From Pedobacter endophyticus (GTDB taxonomy: Bacteria > Bacteroidota > Bacteroidia > Sphingobacteriales > Sphingobacteriaceae), in assembly GCF_015679185.1 (NCBI RefSeq), contig NZ_CP064939.1:3038001-3102000 (forward strand): a stretch of DNA of 64,000 nt, written 5' to 3'. The notes under the pieces were generated by a model. It did not search any database. It had not been told where the DNA came from and saw only the letters and a program-made list of their open reading frames with translations. Positions 45,001 to 53,495 of this stretch are shown here, piece after piece (position 1 is the first letter of the stretch; every line of letters begins with the position of its first letter). Position numbers and translations under genes: made by a program.

Positions 45001-45286
45001 GCAACTTAACAGTGTATCTTGCTTGGTCGCCAACTACAACTGTTTGGTCTTGAAAGCCTAGTGACTTGAATATTAAGGTTGCCCCTTTGTCTGCCGACAA
45101 GCTGAAGTTTCCGTACAAATCGGTTTGGCTTGAGGTGCTACTTCCTTGAATTACGATGCTCACATTAGGAATGGCGAGCCCTTCGTTATCCAATACTTTT
45201 CCTGTAATCTTCTGCGTTTGTCCGTACCCGTCAAAACTCAAAAATGCACACAAGAAGAAAATAAAAATTAGTAAATTTTTTTTCAT
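42065..45286 (-). CDS. SusC/RagA-family TonB-linked outer-membrane transporter
   Basis: 1073 aa. A signal peptide (FLSFDGYG-Q) is followed by a carboxypeptidase-like domain (ITGKVLDNEGLAIPNVSIVI). The TonB box region is LDEVVVVGYGSLKKEAITGS, the plug contains SSSLYGSKGSNGVILITT, and the barrel ends in TFSLGINIGL. It imports oligosaccharide or peptide ligands using TonB energy. As in the first pair, no regulator is adjacent. Confidence 0.95.
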   Translation of the reverse strand: MKKNLLIFIFFLCAFLSFDGYGQTQKITGKVLDNEGLAIPNVSIVIQGSSTSSQTDLYGNFSLSADKGATLIFKSLGFQDQTVVVGDQARYTVKLQDAVRNLDEVVVVGYGSLKKEAITGSVSSITAADIEKRPVTNALVALEGSAPGLQINNSYGEPGSAPSIRIRGYGSINGTSTPLIVLDNVVYTGSVNDINPNDIESISVLKDATSSSLYGSKGSNGVILITTKKGKNGKSTLNLNVNQGLYTRGIPEYDKVTPQEYMGVEFLGYRNQLLTANPTLTVAQANATVNANLVPTILRTNIFNLPDNQLFDANGNLLPNAQIKGSYAEDLDWFDAISRNGYRQDYNLSGQAGNEKSNLFYSAGYLDEQGYIKTSDFERFTGRVSGSISPRSWIKAGFSLNGNYQVSNNTTGSGSGFTTPWNYARNIAPIYPIHEHNLTTGDYILDATGNRIYDGGANSRTQYVNRHIIWENELNMDRTYQNSLISQGYVDINFLKDFKFSTIASNSLRNSEQRTYNNAIIGDGAGNKGRGSRTIYRRNELTLQQQLTYKKSINDHNFDFLVGHESYFYRYNYLYGYKTTETFAGQVDLVNFTQITNLTDYEHNDRTESLLSRLRYNYKEKYFVEGSFRRDGTSRLHPEHRWGNFWSVGGTWLVSKEDFFSSISDYVNDLKIRGSYGKVGNIASVDLYGYLPLYTIGQNNNIAALYKSQNEARDLQWEGQRATSIALEGRFFKRLNLTVEYFDKGSDGLIFDVNLPLSAGATSTTSAVSTITKNIGKVKNSGIELSADVDIIKNSEFKWNFGANATFLKNKIVALPEENRANGILSNPFKYMEGHSVYDYFLYQYAGVDMMTGQALYYADDATYSPTNTTGAHYQFLVNVNGTNYTRNAAYAKRDWSGSGVPDVMGSFNTSFDYKGFSLSALFNYSIGGKGFDYSYIGLMSVTATPSAVHKDVLNSWNGIPEGMTLTSPNRINPDATPQINFTNSQYNNSSVSTRFLQNNSYFVIKNIALGYTVPQSVTRKLDLSRLSFSFLVDNLATFTGMKGYSPQQTFGGYSENEFVPARTFSLGINIGL

Positions 45287-45472
45287 ACTTTGTTTAGGTT
45301 TAAAATGAAATATTTGCTAAACAATAATGCGAAGACCCCAATTTATTAGGCTCTGATTTGATAAGGGATTGTAAATAAGGATGATTTCGGTTTATTGTTG
45401 GCTGCAAAAATAGATTTTTTTTATCGGCAACAAAAAAATGTTGAAAAACTATTTAAACTCAAAACACTTTAT

Positions 45473-47599
45473 ATGAAAAAGCAACTTCTAATAGGTTTAT
45501 TTGCGTTAAGTTTCTTTGCTTGCAATCGAGAAAAGCACGCAGCAGAAAAAATTACATTGATGAAATATCCAGATACTAAAAAAGACAGCACAAAAGACAA
45601 TTATTTTGGGACAACGATAGCCGATCCTTATCGCTGGCTGGAAAACGACACCTCGGCCGAAACTGCCGCATGGGTAAAGGCGCAAAACAAGGTTACCCAA
45701 AACTATTTATCGCAAATTCCCTATCGTGATGATATTAAAAAACGCTTGACTGAGCTGTGGAACTACCCGAAAGAGAGTGCACCGTTTAAAGTTGGCGAAT
45801 ATTATTTCTTCAACAAAAATGATGGCTTGCAAAACCAGAGCATTTGGTTTATTAAAAAAGGCCTGGATGGAAAAGAAGAGGTTTTTCTCGATCCTAACAA
45901 GCTCACTGCCGACGGTACAGCCGCTGTTTCGTTACTTGGCTTTTCGCACGATAAAAAATATATGGCCTACTCGGTTGCCCAGGCCGGATCTGATTGGAGC
46001 AACATTTACGTGATGGACATTGCGGGCAAAACAAAGCTTGCCGATGAATTAAAATGGACAAAATTTTCGGGTGCGGCCTGGAGAGGTAACGGATTTTATT
46101 ACAGCAAATTCGATGAGCCGGTTAAAGGTACAGACTTATCGGCTGCCAATAAATTTCAAAAAGTTTACTACCACAAGCTTGGCGAACCGCAAAGCAACGA
46201 CCAATTGATTTTTGAGGATAAATCGAATCCTAACCTTTACTTCGGTGCCGATGTTACCGAAGATGAACGCTTTCTGGTTGTATATGCAAGCGCCGGAACT
46301 TCGGGAAATGCCCTTTTTTATCAGGATTTGAATGAAGAAAACGGCAAACTCGCACCACTGGTTACTGGTTTCGAAAACAACCACAGTATTGTTGATAATA
46401 TTGGAGACAAGCTGCTGCTAAATACCGATTTGGATGCCCCGAATAAACAAATTGTATTGGTTGACCCAAAAAATATTGATCCGAAAAACTGGCAGAAAGT
46501 TATCCCCGAGTCAAAACTTGCCTTAGAGGGCATCGGCACTGGTGGCGGTTTTTTATGGGCCTCGTACCTGAAAGACGCGAGCACCAACATTGTTCAGTTT
46601 GATTTAAACGGAAAAAAAATTGGTGAGGTGGAGCTCCCGGCAATTGGTACCGTTGATGCCTTTGGCGGATATAAAGATGACAAGGAATTCTTTTACTCGT
46701 TCTCTAACTTTACCACCCCGGGAACCATTTATCGCTATGATATTGCCAGGGCAGAATCTACGCTTTATAAAAAATCGGAGCTTAAATTTAATACCGATAA
46801 TTACGAAACGAAACAGGTTTTTTATCCGTCGAAAGACGGAACCAAAGTGCCCATGTTTATTGTGCATAAAAAAGGGATTAAGCTCGATGGCAACAATCCG
46901 GTTTACCTGTATGCCTATGGTGGCTTTCAAATTAGCTTAACGCCCGGATTTAGTTTATCGAGGATGTTATTTTTGGAGAAAGGCGGCATTTATGTTCAAC
47001 CGAGTTTACGTGGAGGAAGTGAATACGGCGAAGCCTGGCACAAAGCTGGAATGTTGAGCCAAAAACAAAACGTGTTCGACGATTTTATTGCCGCAGCAGA
47101 ATATTTGGTAAAAGAAAAATACACCAATCCATCTAAAATAGCAATTTCCGGAGGATCGAACGGTGGCTTATTGGTAGGCGCCTGCATGACGCAAAGACCC
47201 GATTTATTTAAGGTTGCCTTGCCTGCTGTCGGCGTTTTAGATATGTTGCGATACCACAAATTTACCGTCGGATGGGGTTGGGCGGTAGAATATGGCAGCA
47301 GCGATAAAAAAGAAGACTTCGATTATTTGATCAAATACTCACCGTTGCACAACATTAAAAGCGGCGTAAATTACCCCGCAACGTTAATCACCACCGCCGA
47401 TCACGATGACCGTGTCGTTCCCGCCCACTCGTTTAAGTTTGCAGCCACTTTGCAAGAAAAATATAAGGGCGATAATCCGATTTTAATTCGGATCGAAACC
47501 AAAGCAGGCCATGGTGCAGGTAAGCCAACAGCAAAACTGATTGAGGAAGCAAGCGATGTATGGAGCTTTGTTTTTCAGAATTTGGGGATGAGTTGGTAA
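45473..47599 (+). CDS. Prolyl oligopeptidase family serine peptidase (S9A)
   Basis: 708 aa from the ATG at 45473 (MKKQLLIGLFALSFFAC). That start gives a lipobox (FFAC, Cys17), so the protein is a lipoprotein of the envelope. An N-terminal beta-propeller (about 40-430, with DPYRWLEND at its start) gates a C-terminal alpha/beta-hydrolase. The catalytic Ser is in SGGSNGGLLVG, the Asp in ADHDDRVVPAHS and the His in KAGHGAGK. It cleaves proline-containing peptides. It is a monocistronic gene divergent from the SusCD operon. Confidence 0.94.
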   Translation: MKKQLLIGLFALSFFACNREKHAAEKITLMKYPDTKKDSTKDNYFGTTIADPYRWLENDTSAETAAWVKAQNKVTQNYLSQIPYRDDIKKRLTELWNYPKESAPFKVGEYYFFNKNDGLQNQSIWFIKKGLDGKEEVFLDPNKLTADGTAAVSLLGFSHDKKYMAYSVAQAGSDWSNIYVMDIAGKTKLADELKWTKFSGAAWRGNGFYYSKFDEPVKGTDLSAANKFQKVYYHKLGEPQSNDQLIFEDKSNPNLYFGADVTEDERFLVVYASAGTSGNALFYQDLNEENGKLAPLVTGFENNHSIVDNIGDKLLLNTDLDAPNKQIVLVDPKNIDPKNWQKVIPESKLALEGIGTGGGFLWASYLKDASTNIVQFDLNGKKIGEVELPAIGTVDAFGGYKDDKEFFYSFSNFTTPGTIYRYDIARAESTLYKKSELKFNTDNYETKQVFYPSKDGTKVPMFIVHKKGIKLDGNNPVYLYAYGGFQISLTPGFSLSRMLFLEKGGIYVQPSLRGGSEYGEAWHKAGMLSQKQNVFDDFIAAAEYLVKEKYTNPSKIAISGGSNGGLLVGACMTQRPDLFKVALPAVGVLDMLRYHKFTVGWGWAVEYGSSDKKEDFDYLIKYSPLHNIKSGVNYPATLITTADHDDRVVPAHSFKFAATLQEKYKGDNPILIRIETKAGHGAGKPTAKLIEEASDVWSFVFQNLGMSW

Positions 47600-48394
47600 G
47601 TTTATAAATAATTACAGATGGGCACAGATAACCACAGATTATGAAATAAGTGTTATCTGTAGCCATTTTTGCAGTTTCGCTAAAAAGGGCTTCATGCTGA
47701 GCGTAGTCGAAGCATCCCTTACCCATTTCGCACTGCCATTGGCCTACTCTGCCCCCATTTTTGAGCGCAGTGGGTTGTTGGCGCTCTGTGTTCCATCGCT
47801 TGAAGATTCTTCGTGCCTCAGAATGACAAAAAGTTTAAACGTCAGTCATATTGATTTTTTGAAAAATTAAAACCATCAATGAAAACGAAATAAGTAAACC
47901 GTCATTGCGAGGCACGAAGCAATCTACTCTCATTAAATAATATCTCGAATGAGATTGCTTCAATCGATGAAAAATCGATTTCGCTACGAAGTAGCCCCTT
48001 TGGGGCAAAGACGGAAATAAAACGTCATTGGTAGGAACGAAGACCACGGAGCAGCTGCGAGGTGAGTCTCTAACCAATTATTACAAAACCTGCGCCCTCA
48101 CAGCTCCACAAATTAGGCTTGTGGGTTATTGAAGTCCGATTTTCATCGCTTGCAGATTATTCGCTATGCTCAGAATGACAACAAGCCAGCGATGATCATA
48201 AAAACCAATTCCCACTAAATCTATAGACCAATTATAATTTGCTTTATACTGCACAAAACCCTTATCTTTCGCTTTTAATTGTCTTAAAACATATAAAATA
48301 CTGAATACAATAAGATTACAGAATTATCTAGAATATTTCTAAATAGAGATATTGATAAAAGTTTATTTTGTAACTTTGCGTCAAATTTTTTTGA
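47600..48394. other. Long spacer with degenerate repeats
   Basis: About 795 nt without a credible gene. It contains degenerate copies of interspersed motifs such as GTCATTGCGAGGCACGAAGC (about 47903), GAGATTGCTTC (about 47949) and TATGCTCAGAATGACAACAA (about 48166). The promoter of the following gene is at the right end. Confidence 0.6.
48352..48378 (+). promoter_or_regulatory. Promoter of the ferredoxin reductase gene
   Basis: TAACTTTG at 48371-48378 matches the Bacteroidota -7 consensus TAnnTTTG, with TTG at 48352-48354 as a possible -33 element 16 nt upstream. The start codon at 48395 lies 16 nt downstream, so the leader is very short. Confidence 0.6.
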
Positions 48395-49405
48395 ATGATC
48401 TCTACTGATATAGCCGTAATAGGCGCTGGTCCGGTTGGTCTGTTTGCCATTTTTGAAGCCGGTTTATTAAAAATGCGTTGTCATTTAATTGATTATCTTC
48501 CGCAGGTTGGTGGTCAGCTTTCTGAAATTTACCCGAAAAAACCGATTTACGATATTCCGGGTTACCCGTCGGTATTGGCTCAAGAGCTGATTGATAATTT
48601 GATGGAACAGGCTAAACCTTTTCATCCAACTTTTACGCTGGGTGAGCGTATTGAAGGCTTAGAAAAGCGTGGCGAAGCCGATTTCGTTTTAACTACCAAC
48701 ATGGGTACCGTTATCGAAGCCAAGGTTGTGGTAATTGCCGGCGGCCTGGGTTGCTTTGAGCCTCGCAAACCTGCGGTTGAAAACCTGGAGAATTTTGAGA
48801 ACGGTAAAGGCGTTAACTATATGATTCTTGATCCGGAAAAATACCGCGATCAGAAAATGGTTATTGCCGGCGGTGGCGACTCGGCCCTCGATTGGACAAT
48901 CTATTTGGCCGAGGTTTGCTCAGAATTAACGTTGGTACACAGAAGTGAAAGCTTCCGTGGGGCGCCTGATTCGGTTGCAAAGGTAATGGCCCTTGCCGAA
49001 AGCGGAAAAATCAACCTGGTTTTAAACAGCAACCTGCACGCCGTACACGGAACCGATAAACTGGAACAAGTTGAAATTGTTCAGAACCGCACTATGGAGA
49101 AAACCATTGTGGATGCCGATCATTTAATTCCACTATTTGGTTTGAGCCCGAAATTGGGCCCAATTGAAGACTGGAATCTGAATATTAGCAAAAGTGCAAT
49201 CGAGGTTAATACCGACGATTATTCTACAAACATACCTGGCATTTATGCCATTGGCGATATTAACACATACACAAATAAACTAAAGCTGATTCTTTGCGGT
49301 TTCCATGAGGCCGCCTTAATGAGTCATAGCGCTTACTCGTATATGAATCCGGGCGTTAAATACACCATGAAATATACCACTGTAAACGGAGTTTCAGAAT
49401 TTTAA
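48395..49405 (+). CDS. Ferredoxin/flavodoxin--NADP reductase, thioredoxin-reductase-like type
   Basis: 336 aa. The FAD-binding motif is AVIGAGPVGLFAIFEAG at the N terminus, the NADPH-binding motif is IAGGGDSALDWT near 158, and the FAD-contacting end is YAIGDINTY near 285. The CxxC pair of thioredoxin reductases is absent, which places it with the YumC-type reductases. It transfers electrons between NADPH and ferredoxin. A 2Fe-2S ferredoxin gene follows 64 nt downstream, which supports the assignment. Confidence 0.9.
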   Translation: MISTDIAVIGAGPVGLFAIFEAGLLKMRCHLIDYLPQVGGQLSEIYPKKPIYDIPGYPSVLAQELIDNLMEQAKPFHPTFTLGERIEGLEKRGEADFVLTTNMGTVIEAKVVVIAGGLGCFEPRKPAVENLENFENGKGVNYMILDPEKYRDQKMVIAGGGDSALDWTIYLAEVCSELTLVHRSESFRGAPDSVAKVMALAESGKINLVLNSNLHAVHGTDKLEQVEIVQNRTMEKTIVDADHLIPLFGLSPKLGPIEDWNLNISKSAIEVNTDDYSTNIPGIYAIGDINTYTNKLKLILCGFHEAALMSHSAYSYMNPGVKYTMKYTTVNGVSEF

Positions 49406-49443
49406 GCTTCGCATTAATTGTTTTAATAGAAAACTATTTTAGC

Positions 49444-49451
49444 TAAGTTTG
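49444..49451 (+). promoter_or_regulatory. Possible promoter -7 element of the ferredoxin gene
   Basis: TAAGTTTG fits TAnnTTTG and lies 18 nt before the start at 49470. The ferredoxin may thus be transcribed independently of the reductase. Confidence 0.45.
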
Positions 49452-49469
49452 CGCTGTTAAGCGAGAAAA

Positions 49470-49796
49470 ATGGAAAATAACATTACAATATATATGCAAG
49501 AGCCCGATGGTTCGGTTACGCCACACGAGGCGCCTACCGATATGGGCTTAAGTTTGATGGAGTTTTTAAAGGCTTCTGAATATGACATCTTAGCGACCTG
49601 CGGCGGCATGGCTTTATGTGCCACCTGTTGTGTAGACGTTTTGGAAGGCGAAGAAAAGCTTAACGAAATGAGCGACGATGAATATGCCATGTTAGATACT
49701 TTGCCCGATTTGCTGCCCAACTCTCGACTGGCTTGCCAGTTGCAGTTAAATAATAATATGGACGGCCTGAAAGTGAAACTTCATGGTGTAAGTTAA
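49470..49796 (+). CDS. 2Fe-2S ferredoxin (adrenodoxin type)
   Basis: 108 aa. Cluster ligands are CGGMALCATC, with spacing C-x5-C-x2-C, and a final Cys in RLACQLQL. This spacing belongs to vertebrate-type/adrenodoxin-like ferredoxins. Acidic residues around EGEEKLNEMSDDEYAML would interact with the reductase encoded upstream. It carries electrons in the cytosol; its downstream acceptor is not visible. Confidence 0.93.
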   Translation: MENNITIYMQEPDGSVTPHEAPTDMGLSLMEFLKASEYDILATCGGMALCATCCVDVLEGEEKLNEMSDDEYAMLDTLPDLLPNSRLACQLQLNNNMDGLKVKLHGVS

Positions 49797-50287
49797 TCCG
49801 TAGCAAACAAAATATTGAAGGCGATACTGAAAAGTGTCGCCTTTATTGTTTTAGGGTTTTTTCGTTTCTGTTATTAAGAATCTTTGGTCGAGACTTATAG
49901 TGCCCGCTGGTCGAGATTTCTAAGCCGCTTAGCCAACTCTTTAAGAGCGGGTTATTGCGTTCTGCGCCTTGTCGCGTGCAGATCCTTCGTTATACTCAGG
50001 ATGACAGTAAAACCCCGTTGGATTACAACCAAACTAAAACTACCGAATATTGATCGTTTGCTTTTCGACATTCCGGGCATACAGTTTGACAGCTCAATTA
50101 CTAGCCCGTACGTACGGAATGATTGCAAGCCACCCCATTGTGCGTTAAGATCCTCAGTCAAGCTGAGGATGACGACCGTTCATAGTTGGCGCTCCAATTA
50201 TTTTGCTAAACGCGTTGGTTGAAATCCTGCTGGTCGAGATTTCTAATCTCGACCTTAATAGCTGTGGATTTATAATCCACACCAAAA
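49797..50287. repeat. Spacer with hairpin repeats
   Basis: No gene. Hairpins GGTCGAGATT-tct-AATCTCGACC (about 50232-50254) and GTGGATT-tat-AATCCAC (about 50264-50280) lie side by side, a partial copy of the first is near 49910, and AGCTGAGGATGACGACCGTT starts near 50161. All belong to interspersed families seen elsewhere in the window. Confidence 0.7.
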
Positions 50288-52903
50288 CTACCGAATACCG
50301 ATCGTTTGCTTTTCCACATTCCAGCCATATACTTCAACGGCTAAATTATCGGTTGCATGGGTATATTCGACGGTAATTGTTTTACGCTCTCCGGGCAATA
50401 CCGTTACATAATTATCATCGTAAAATGATGGAAGTATCCGCTTACCCGACTCGGTATCAACTAAGGCAATGCGATTAAAGAACGCGACCGGATTGCCACT
50501 TGGGTTACTGAGCAGAACTTCGACTTTTCCTTTGCCCTTCTGCGTTGCAGTAGCTTCAAGTTTAGCTTGCTTAATGTGCTGCAAACCTTTATAGCCTCCA
50601 TCTTTATCGGCCAGCCAGTAAACATTATCGCTCAGCACTTCTTGTTTTTCGTTCAGCAGCTTAAGCGAAACGAACACACCATCCTTTTTATCGAGCTTCT
50701 TTAAGAATTCGTTCATTGGAAAAAATCGCCGAACAGAGGATGCTCCGATAGAGTTAAAAACCTGCGAATAAAAGTAATCTTTACCATCCATGTCGTAAAC
50801 CTTGGCCTGAACCATTAAGTTATGGCGATCTACCAATCCGTTATTTACAACGGTAACCATACTGTCGAGGGGGTTCATCATAATGTGCAAAGGTTCACTT
50901 CCTTTGCGTAAACCGTACAAACAAGCATTAGGATCGAGGTAATAATCGTACATCTGGCCACGCAAGGCAGTCCACGGGTTTTGAGTTTTCCAAATAATAG
51001 AACCTGTATACCAATCCCACATTTTGTTCGAAAAGCCTTCCATCAGCGCCCTGTACTGGTCGTAGTTAACCAGCTGTGCTTTCATGGCAAAATCCTTTGC
51101 ATCTTCTACCTTTCCATACGGCTCAATGTGTTTCCCATAAGGAATGTATTTATGGTAATTCCACACCGAATCAACTTTTCCGTCCGACTCAGGCGCAATC
51201 ATATTTTCGTTGGGGATAAACCTTGCCAGCGATTCATAATCGCCCACGCCCACGGAGCCGACTTCTGAATTATAGGGATATGTTTTTACAGCCCAGAAGC
51301 TTTTAGGGTCCTGAATGTTGTAAGGGCCATCGCCATTGCCGCCAATGGTGTTGTACGACATTTCATCACTGTTCGAGAAATCGAAAAACTTTCGTGTGCC
51401 ATCCAGGCGAGGCAAAATGTCGTTTTTTATCGGGTTTAATATGTCATCAGGAGGCGTAATCTCATTTCCGCCACACCAAAACGCCAGTGATGCATGGTTA
51501 CGGATCATTTTTACCTGATCTTCGATTGCTGTTAAAACCAGTAGGTGGTTATCAGGGTACTTTCTTCTTGTCCATTGGTCGTCCTTTTTTAACGGGTCTA
51601 CCCAACGGCCGTTACAATCGCCGCTGAACCAGAAATCCTGAAAAACCAACAATCCATATTTGTCGCAAGCGTTATAAAATTCCGGTCGCTCTAAAATTGC
51701 GCCGCCCCAAATCCTAATTAAATTGAGGTTCATATCTTTATGGTAACGCACTTCTGCATCGTAGCGGGCATCGCTAAAGCGCAGCATGGCGTCAGAGATA
51801 ATCCAGTTTCCACCTTTGATAAAAATCTTCTGACCGTTTACATAAGCGCCCATGCTCTGCGTATGTTCATTCCAGATATTATCGATCTGCCGAATGCCAA
51901 CGGTTAAATTTTCCTGATCCAACACCCGATTGGCGCTCAAAAACTTAATGTTGAGCGGATATAAATCTTGTTTTCCATATCCGTTTGGCCACCACAACCT
52001 AGGGTTTTCTATTGCCAGATCGGCAAACGTAATCTCGAATTGCTTATTTGCCGGAACGGTAACCGATTTACTTACGGTTTTGCCAGCCATTTGATATTGG
52101 AGAATGCCGGAAATGGCTTTCATTGTTGGATTTTCGACCTCGACAGAAACTTTTATTGTAGCGGGCTGCTGCTTTGCGTTGGGAATTCTTTTGCCGGGAA
52201 CCAATGTTACCACATGCGGGTTGAGGATGTTAACACCTTGCGTTTTCTCAATCGTAACTTTATCCCAAATTCCGGTATTACGATCGCGGATGGGCTGAAT
52301 CCAATCCCAACCTGCGGTGTATTGCGTGGTCAAATTTCGGGCAATGGTACCGTCGCCACCCTGACCGCCATTCGGGTTACCAACCACATCTGGTGGGTAA
52401 ACAATTACCGCTAAACGGTTTTTTCCTGTTGATGAAAGGTACTTAGTGATATTAAACCTCGCACGCAAATGCATACCCTCATGCGTTGCTGCGTTCACCT
52501 TTTTACCATTCAAAAAAATCTCGGCCTTGTAGTTTATACCTCTAAATTGCAACCAAACTTGTTCGTTTCCGACTGCCTTTTCGTCAAAATCTTTTACAAA
52601 CCAGTAGGTATAATAGTCGTTGCCCGTTTTATAAATATCGGGGATTTTCTCGGTATTCATCCCGTAAAATGGATCCGGCACCTTTTTATTATTCAGCAAG
52701 GTGGTTAAAACGGTTCCGGGCACCGTCGCTTGCATCCAGTTATCAAGTACGAAACCCGCTTTCGAAATCTGTGCGCCATCTACCTTAACTTCTTTGATAT
52801 TGTTGCAGAGCCAGCCGGTATTTAATTCGTAGCGTTGTTGGGCTTGAGCATTAAAAATGTATAGGGATAATAGAATAGCTAAAAATTTTCTCATGAATTT
52901 CAT
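50288..52903 (-). CDS. GH2 family glycosidase, endo-beta-mannosidase-like
   Basis: 871 aa from the ATG at 52903 (an ATG 9 nt further in is also possible). Signal peptide ends near FNAQAQ. A sugar-binding domain and Ig-like domain precede the TIM barrel. The acid/base Glu is in WCGGNEITPPDDI, and the probable nucleophile is Glu in YNSEVGSVGVG. The EVGSVGV block is like that of mannosylglycoprotein endo-beta-mannosidases, and exo-beta-glucosaminidases of GH2 are related. It probably acts on Man-beta-1,4-GlcNAc or similar bonds. GH92 and GH29 genes follow on the same strand, which fits N-glycan breakdown. Confidence 0.86.
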   Translation of the reverse strand: MKFMRKFLAILLSLYIFNAQAQQRYELNTGWLCNNIKEVKVDGAQISKAGFVLDNWMQATVPGTVLTTLLNNKKVPDPFYGMNTEKIPDIYKTGNDYYTYWFVKDFDEKAVGNEQVWLQFRGINYKAEIFLNGKKVNAATHEGMHLRARFNITKYLSSTGKNRLAVIVYPPDVVGNPNGGQGGDGTIARNLTTQYTAGWDWIQPIRDRNTGIWDKVTIEKTQGVNILNPHVVTLVPGKRIPNAKQQPATIKVSVEVENPTMKAISGILQYQMAGKTVSKSVTVPANKQFEITFADLAIENPRLWWPNGYGKQDLYPLNIKFLSANRVLDQENLTVGIRQIDNIWNEHTQSMGAYVNGQKIFIKGGNWIISDAMLRFSDARYDAEVRYHKDMNLNLIRIWGGAILERPEFYNACDKYGLLVFQDFWFSGDCNGRWVDPLKKDDQWTRRKYPDNHLLVLTAIEDQVKMIRNHASLAFWCGGNEITPPDDILNPIKNDILPRLDGTRKFFDFSNSDEMSYNTIGGNGDGPYNIQDPKSFWAVKTYPYNSEVGSVGVGDYESLARFIPNENMIAPESDGKVDSVWNYHKYIPYGKHIEPYGKVEDAKDFAMKAQLVNYDQYRALMEGFSNKMWDWYTGSIIWKTQNPWTALRGQMYDYYLDPNACLYGLRKGSEPLHIMMNPLDSMVTVVNNGLVDRHNLMVQAKVYDMDGKDYFYSQVFNSIGASSVRRFFPMNEFLKKLDKKDGVFVSLKLLNEKQEVLSDNVYWLADKDGGYKGLQHIKQAKLEATATQKGKGKVEVLLSNPSGNPVAFFNRIALVDTESGKRILPSFYDDNYVTVLPGERKTITVEYTHATDNLAVEVYGWNVEKQTIGIR

Positions 52904-53495
52904 TAATTTATACGGTGAAAATACGAATTTAAGATCGCTGCGGGTATACAAAGTTAACCAGGCGTCCGGTTATATAGTTGTCTAACGAACTGTTGTCATC
53001 CTGAATTTTAATTTATTGCATAAAAAAACCAATATGATCCGATAGCTATCGGATGACGTAAATTATTCCAGTCGTCTTTCCCGCGCAGGCGGAATCTTAA
53101 AGCGAGAGCAGAAGCATAGCATTAAGACCCTCTACCGATAGCTATCGGTACAAGCTGAGGATGACGGCCGTTCATGGTTGTCGTTGCATTCGCTCGGCTG
53201 ACAAACAAATTAAGTAGCTTAAAATCAATAAACTAACAAATAGCATTGATGGTGGTGTAACGCATGACGCGATACTTCGGGGAAGGATCCCCATGCGATG
53301 GAACGCAGCACGCCAAGAAACCGCCACTGAGCGACGGTTATTTGCAGGCCGCTGGCGCCACCAATCAAGTGTTAGTCGACATTTGCAATTTCGGCCTAGC
53401 TAATGCTGGATTTAAAATCCAGAGCTAAGGGAGTTATGTACATCCTGACTAGCTATCGGACAAACACTCGCCAGTCTATTTAATTCTTCGGGAAC
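52904..53495. repeat. Spacer rich in interspersed repeats
   Basis: No gene. It holds ATCCGATAGCTATCGGAT (53037-53054), a CCCGCGCAGGCGGAATCTTAA unit (about 53080-53100), TACCGATAGCTATCGGTA (53133-53150), AAGCTGAGGATGACGGCCGT (about 53153) and a GCTGGATTTAAAATCCAGAGC hairpin (about 53405). The mosaic differs from that of other spacers in order but uses the same parts. Confidence 0.75.

Noticed and set aside
49884-50222. 112-codon frame in the spacer after the ferredoxin gene
   Set aside because: It lies in interspersed hairpin repeats, whose translation gives repetitive, unprotein-like sequence.
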